From assembly GCA_963771735.1 (NCBI GenBank), contig CAVYUN010000001.1:124001-188000 (forward strand): a DNA stretch of 64,000 bases. Reading direction: 5' to 3'. A model generated the notes under the pieces. That model had not been told where the DNA came from. It worked only from the letters and a program-made list of their open reading frames with translations, and ran no database searches. Source of the DNA: 66-474 sp963771735 (GTDB taxonomy: Bacteria; Pseudomonadota; Gammaproteobacteria; Xanthomonadales; Rhodanobacteraceae). This document shows positions 62,501 to 64,000 of the stretch, in pieces; position 1 is the stretch's first letter, and every line of letters begins with the position of its first letter. A program made the position numbers and the translations under genes.

Positions 62501-62634
62501 CGACGTTGTTGACCCTCCTTTTCCTGCCAACCATGTGTGCGATATGGGCTGGCGCCTGGAAGCCCGGGAACCACATGGCTGACCCTGACGAAGAAGCGCC
62601 CATGGACGACAAGGGGGAGAGCCATGCGCGTTGA
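59524..62634 (+). CDS. RND efflux permease
   Basis: This 1036-residue inner-membrane transporter has twelve helices and two periplasmic domains. It contains ALIIALGLLVDDAIISVEMMVLKLE (TM4 proton-relay Asp pair) and GTIALFGMIIRNSVILIVQI in the second half. The sequence is closest in style to HAE-type multidrug or solvent pumps; no heavy-metal (HME) signature was seen. The frame is intact. It starts 3 bases after the adaptor stop and overlaps the tolC-like start by 11 bases. Confidence 0.93.
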   Translation: MSDVNLSAWALRHQQFILFAIVVLFVGGAYSYLHLGQEEDPGFTVRSMVLQTYWPRATIGQMQDQVTDKLEKKLQSIAQIDFIKSYVKAGQTQLTVTLRDDTPPSDIPEVWYQVRKKIGDMKYTLPRGIQGRFFNDEFGTTFGNIYAITADGFSYAQMKDFADTARNAFLRVPDVDEVNIVGAQDERIYVEYSNAKLATSGINPDQIVSTLKQVNGVDPAGIIQTRAEQIQLRVSGDFQSVQSIRNIGIFANDHVFRLGDVANVTRGYVDPPSLEMLFNGKPAVGLAISMRSGGDVLKLGKQLAAAAAQLQHEFPVRVQINTVSDQPRVVKAAVGEFPDSLYEAVGIVLLVCFLSLGLRTGFVVALCIPFVLAVTFLVMYLLGIDLQRISLGALIIALGLLVDDAIISVEMMVLKLEEGWSHVRAATFAYTATAFPMLTGTLITVAGFLPVAIAKSGSAEYTRSLFEVVGIALIVSWFVAVLVTPYLGYKLLPDFKPKAGEATEVYQRPFYRWFRKRVTWCLDHRIPVMVLTIVLFVLSIGLFRFIPEQFFPSSDRPELMVDLWMPQAATFDEIARQAASMQKDLNRDPDVVSVTSYVGGGSPRFYLPLNVQTQNNLAELVVMTAGQKQREVVLRKIQHLLDTGFPTVRGRVTRLENGPPVGYPVQFRISGTDEEKLRSVAGRVMEIVRADPDTRGVNMDWGERIKTLEVHIDQDKARVLGVSSNSVSQALQASLSGYDITQYLEGTNSLDVYARLTAPERTDLNNVKDLRIDTRSGQYVPLSQIATLHLASEDSIRWRRNRISTVTVQADVTNGAQGNDVEAALWPKISTLASALPAGYLVEIGGSLESSRKSQKTISAVMPLVIVMVLFMLMIQLQDMRRMALVLLTAPLGLIGVTAILLIFQIPFGFVAMLGTIALFGMIIRNSVILIVQIDHALAEGASVRDAIIESTVHRFRPILLTAAAAVLAMVPLTRSVFWGPLAWAIMGGLTVATLLTLLFLPTMCAIWAGAWKPGNHMADPDEEAPMDDKGESHAR

Positions 62635-63985
62635 ATCGTGCATGGGCTGCCTTGCCTGCTCGGCGATGCTGTTGGTGGGCACGGCAAATGCCATGGACTT
62701 CAGCGACGCCGTGCGCAAGGCGCAAGCCTACGATCCCGTCACCCAAGGAGCCCAGTATGCCTATCGGGCCGGCTTGGAGAAGGGCAAGCAGGGAACGGCG
62801 TTGTACTTGCCGCAAATAAATGTCACGGGTAATTACAACTATCTGCACATCAACTCAATCGCGAACCTGCCACTCGGGTTCCCGAACGCGGTACTGGTGG
62901 GGAACAGCAGCGGCTACCTTCACGGTTTCGGCGTGACTCTGACTCAGCCTATCTACAACGCGACCGCTTGGGCGGGCAAGACCGAGCTCCACGACCAGGC
63001 GAGGCTGGCAGCCATCCAGTTCCAAAGCGCCAATCAGAATCTGATCCTGCGCGTTGCGCAGGCGTACTTCGGCGAGCTCATGGCGGAGGACAGCCTCGAA
63101 CTCACGCGCGAACAAAAGGCTGCAACCTCGCAGCAGCTGGCAAGTGCCCAGGCGCGCTTCAAGGCCGGCAAGACCAACATCACCGACGTGGACGACGCCC
63201 AGGCCAGCTATGACGGGATCGTGGCGCAGGAGATTGCCGCCACCAACAGCCTCGCGATCCAGCAGGACCTGTTCAAGAGCATAGTGGGCGAGACGCCCCA
63301 TGCATTGGCCAGGGTACCGGACAGCTTCACGCCTCGCCCTCCGGTTCCCGATGTCCTGGAGGATTGGACGGATCGCGGACAGCAAACCAATCCGACTATT
63401 GCGAGTGCAAGGATTCAAATCGATATCAGCAATGCCGAAGTCCGGAAATACAGCCTGCTTGGCCGGCCCCAGCTCAACTTGTTCGTCAGCTACCAGGACA
63501 TGCGCCAGAGCGGCACGCTGCCGATTCTGGTTGCTCCGGACAGCAGCAGGCAGACCATCGTCGGCGTGCAGCTGTCGCTTCCATTGTTCACAGGCGGCGC
63601 CGACGAGTCAAAGCTCCGCGAAGCGCTGGACAACAGGGAGCAGGCACATTACCAGTTGCAGGCAGCCGTGTTGAACACCAATGTTCAGATCAAACAGCAG
63701 TTCCTGAACGTGGAAATCGGCGTACAACAGATCGCAGCGTTGAAACAGGCTGTGATCTCCGCAAAAAGCTCTCTCGATGCCACCACGCTCGGGCAAAAGG
63801 TAGGTGTGCGCACCACGCTTGATGTGCTCAAGGCGCAGCAGCAATATTTTTCAGCCGTGCAAAACCTGGATGCCGGACGCTACCAGTACCTACTGTCCAC
63901 GCTTAATCTGAAGTCCGTTGCCGGCACGCTGGATTTCAAGGACGTGCAGGCCGTCAATCGTTACCTGACCGGAGACGCGCTTTAG
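62624..63985 (+). CDS. TolC-family outer-membrane efflux channel
   Basis: This 453-residue protein has a signal peptide (AMLLVGTANA) and the TolC duplicated helix-strand pattern. The first repeat has YLPQINVTGNYNYLHINS and GFGVTLTQPIYNATAW; the second has GRPQLNLFVSYQDM and VGVQLSLPLFTGGADESKL. The long helices are Ala/Gln-rich. GGGGGAG precedes the ATG. It completes the MFP-RND-OMF operon and ends 15 bases before the window edge. Confidence 0.92.
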   Translation: MRVESCMGCLACSAMLLVGTANAMDFSDAVRKAQAYDPVTQGAQYAYRAGLEKGKQGTALYLPQINVTGNYNYLHINSIANLPLGFPNAVLVGNSSGYLHGFGVTLTQPIYNATAWAGKTELHDQARLAAIQFQSANQNLILRVAQAYFGELMAEDSLELTREQKAATSQQLASAQARFKAGKTNITDVDDAQASYDGIVAQEIAATNSLAIQQDLFKSIVGETPHALARVPDSFTPRPPVPDVLEDWTDRGQQTNPTIASARIQIDISNAEVRKYSLLGRPQLNLFVSYQDMRQSGTLPILVAPDSSRQTIVGVQLSLPLFTGGADESKLREALDNREQAHYQLQAAVLNTNVQIKQQFLNVEIGVQQIAALKQAVISAKSSLDATTLGQKVGVRTTLDVLKAQQQYFSAVQNLDAGRYQYLLSTLNLKSVAGTLDFKDVQAVNRYLTGDAL

Positions 63986-64000
63986 CGCGTTGACTTGATT

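Noticed and set aside
1..64000. CRISPR arrays, tRNA or rRNA genes, insertion sequences with transposase
   Set aside because: No regularly spaced repeats, cloverleaf-like sequences, rRNA segments or transposase ORFs were recognised.

Overview
The window is high-GC, densely packed proteobacterial DNA. Gene content and protein sequences suggest the gammaproteobacterial order Xanthomonadales (Rhodanobacter/Dyella-like); this is an inference from family resemblance, not a search result. Evidence includes a BigR-type sulfide regulator with an SQR operon, a short GndA-type 6-phosphogluconate dehydrogenase, a transaldolase/Pgi/Pgm cluster, a PDZ-membrane-GAF sensor relic, and integron cassettes with attC sites of about 70 bp.

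Layout. 1-6.4 kb: housekeeping genes (ligA end, epmA, aqpZ, an SGNH hydrolase, a DUF2461 gene, sbcB, orn) and one REP-like element. 6.6-9.1 kb: an AT-richer island of four integron gene cassettes (NERD-domain protein, one-TM protein, unknown protein, MltR/HEPN-like protein). It has three complete attC sites and one half site, and no integrase in the window. 9.2-22.2 kb: central carbon metabolism, with gnd-pgl and a DUF6065 gene on the minus strand, then a tightly overlapping plus-strand run (GH94-like protein, zwf, HAD phosphatase, tal, pgi, pgm). 22.2-33.6 kb: a phosphoketolase/acetyl-phosphate module (xfp, MaoC-Pta fusion, ackA, PPK2, proton P-type ATPase) flanked by a GNAT gene, a ribonucleotide-reductase-like remnant and an Fnr-like regulator without N-terminal cluster cysteines. 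33.6-38 kb: a response regulator/hybrid kinase pair and hemN. 38-44.9 kb: a sulfide-response operon (BigR-type repressor, SQR, DUF302, DUF2892, RND pump). 44.9-51.4 kb: the cytochrome bd operon cydABXDC. 51.4-57.2 kb: a 770-bp gap and several damaged envelope genes. 57.2-64 kb: two lipoproteins and a second MFP-RND-TolC efflux operon.

How the genes work together. Glucose-phosphate interconversion and the oxidative pentose-phosphate route supply substrates for phosphoketolase. Acetyl-phosphate then goes to ATP via acetate kinase, with PPK2 and a proton ATPase beside it. FNR-type boxes (TTGAT-N4-ATCAA) lie before xfp, hemN and cydA, with near matches beside the GNAT gene and between the RNR-like and regulator genes. 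This points to one low-oxygen regulon, probably run by the Fnr-like protein encoded in the middle of it. The sulfide operon fits the same physiology: sulfide poisons haem-copper oxidases, whereas bd oxidase is comparatively resistant.

Quality warning. Many genes that should be intact, including essential ligA and orn, carry single-base indels that restore a clean reading frame when corrected. They are densest in cydA, cydB and cydC and in 52-57 kb. I read most as probable sequence errors. The 52-57 kb block also has two in-frame TAG codons and may be truly decaying.
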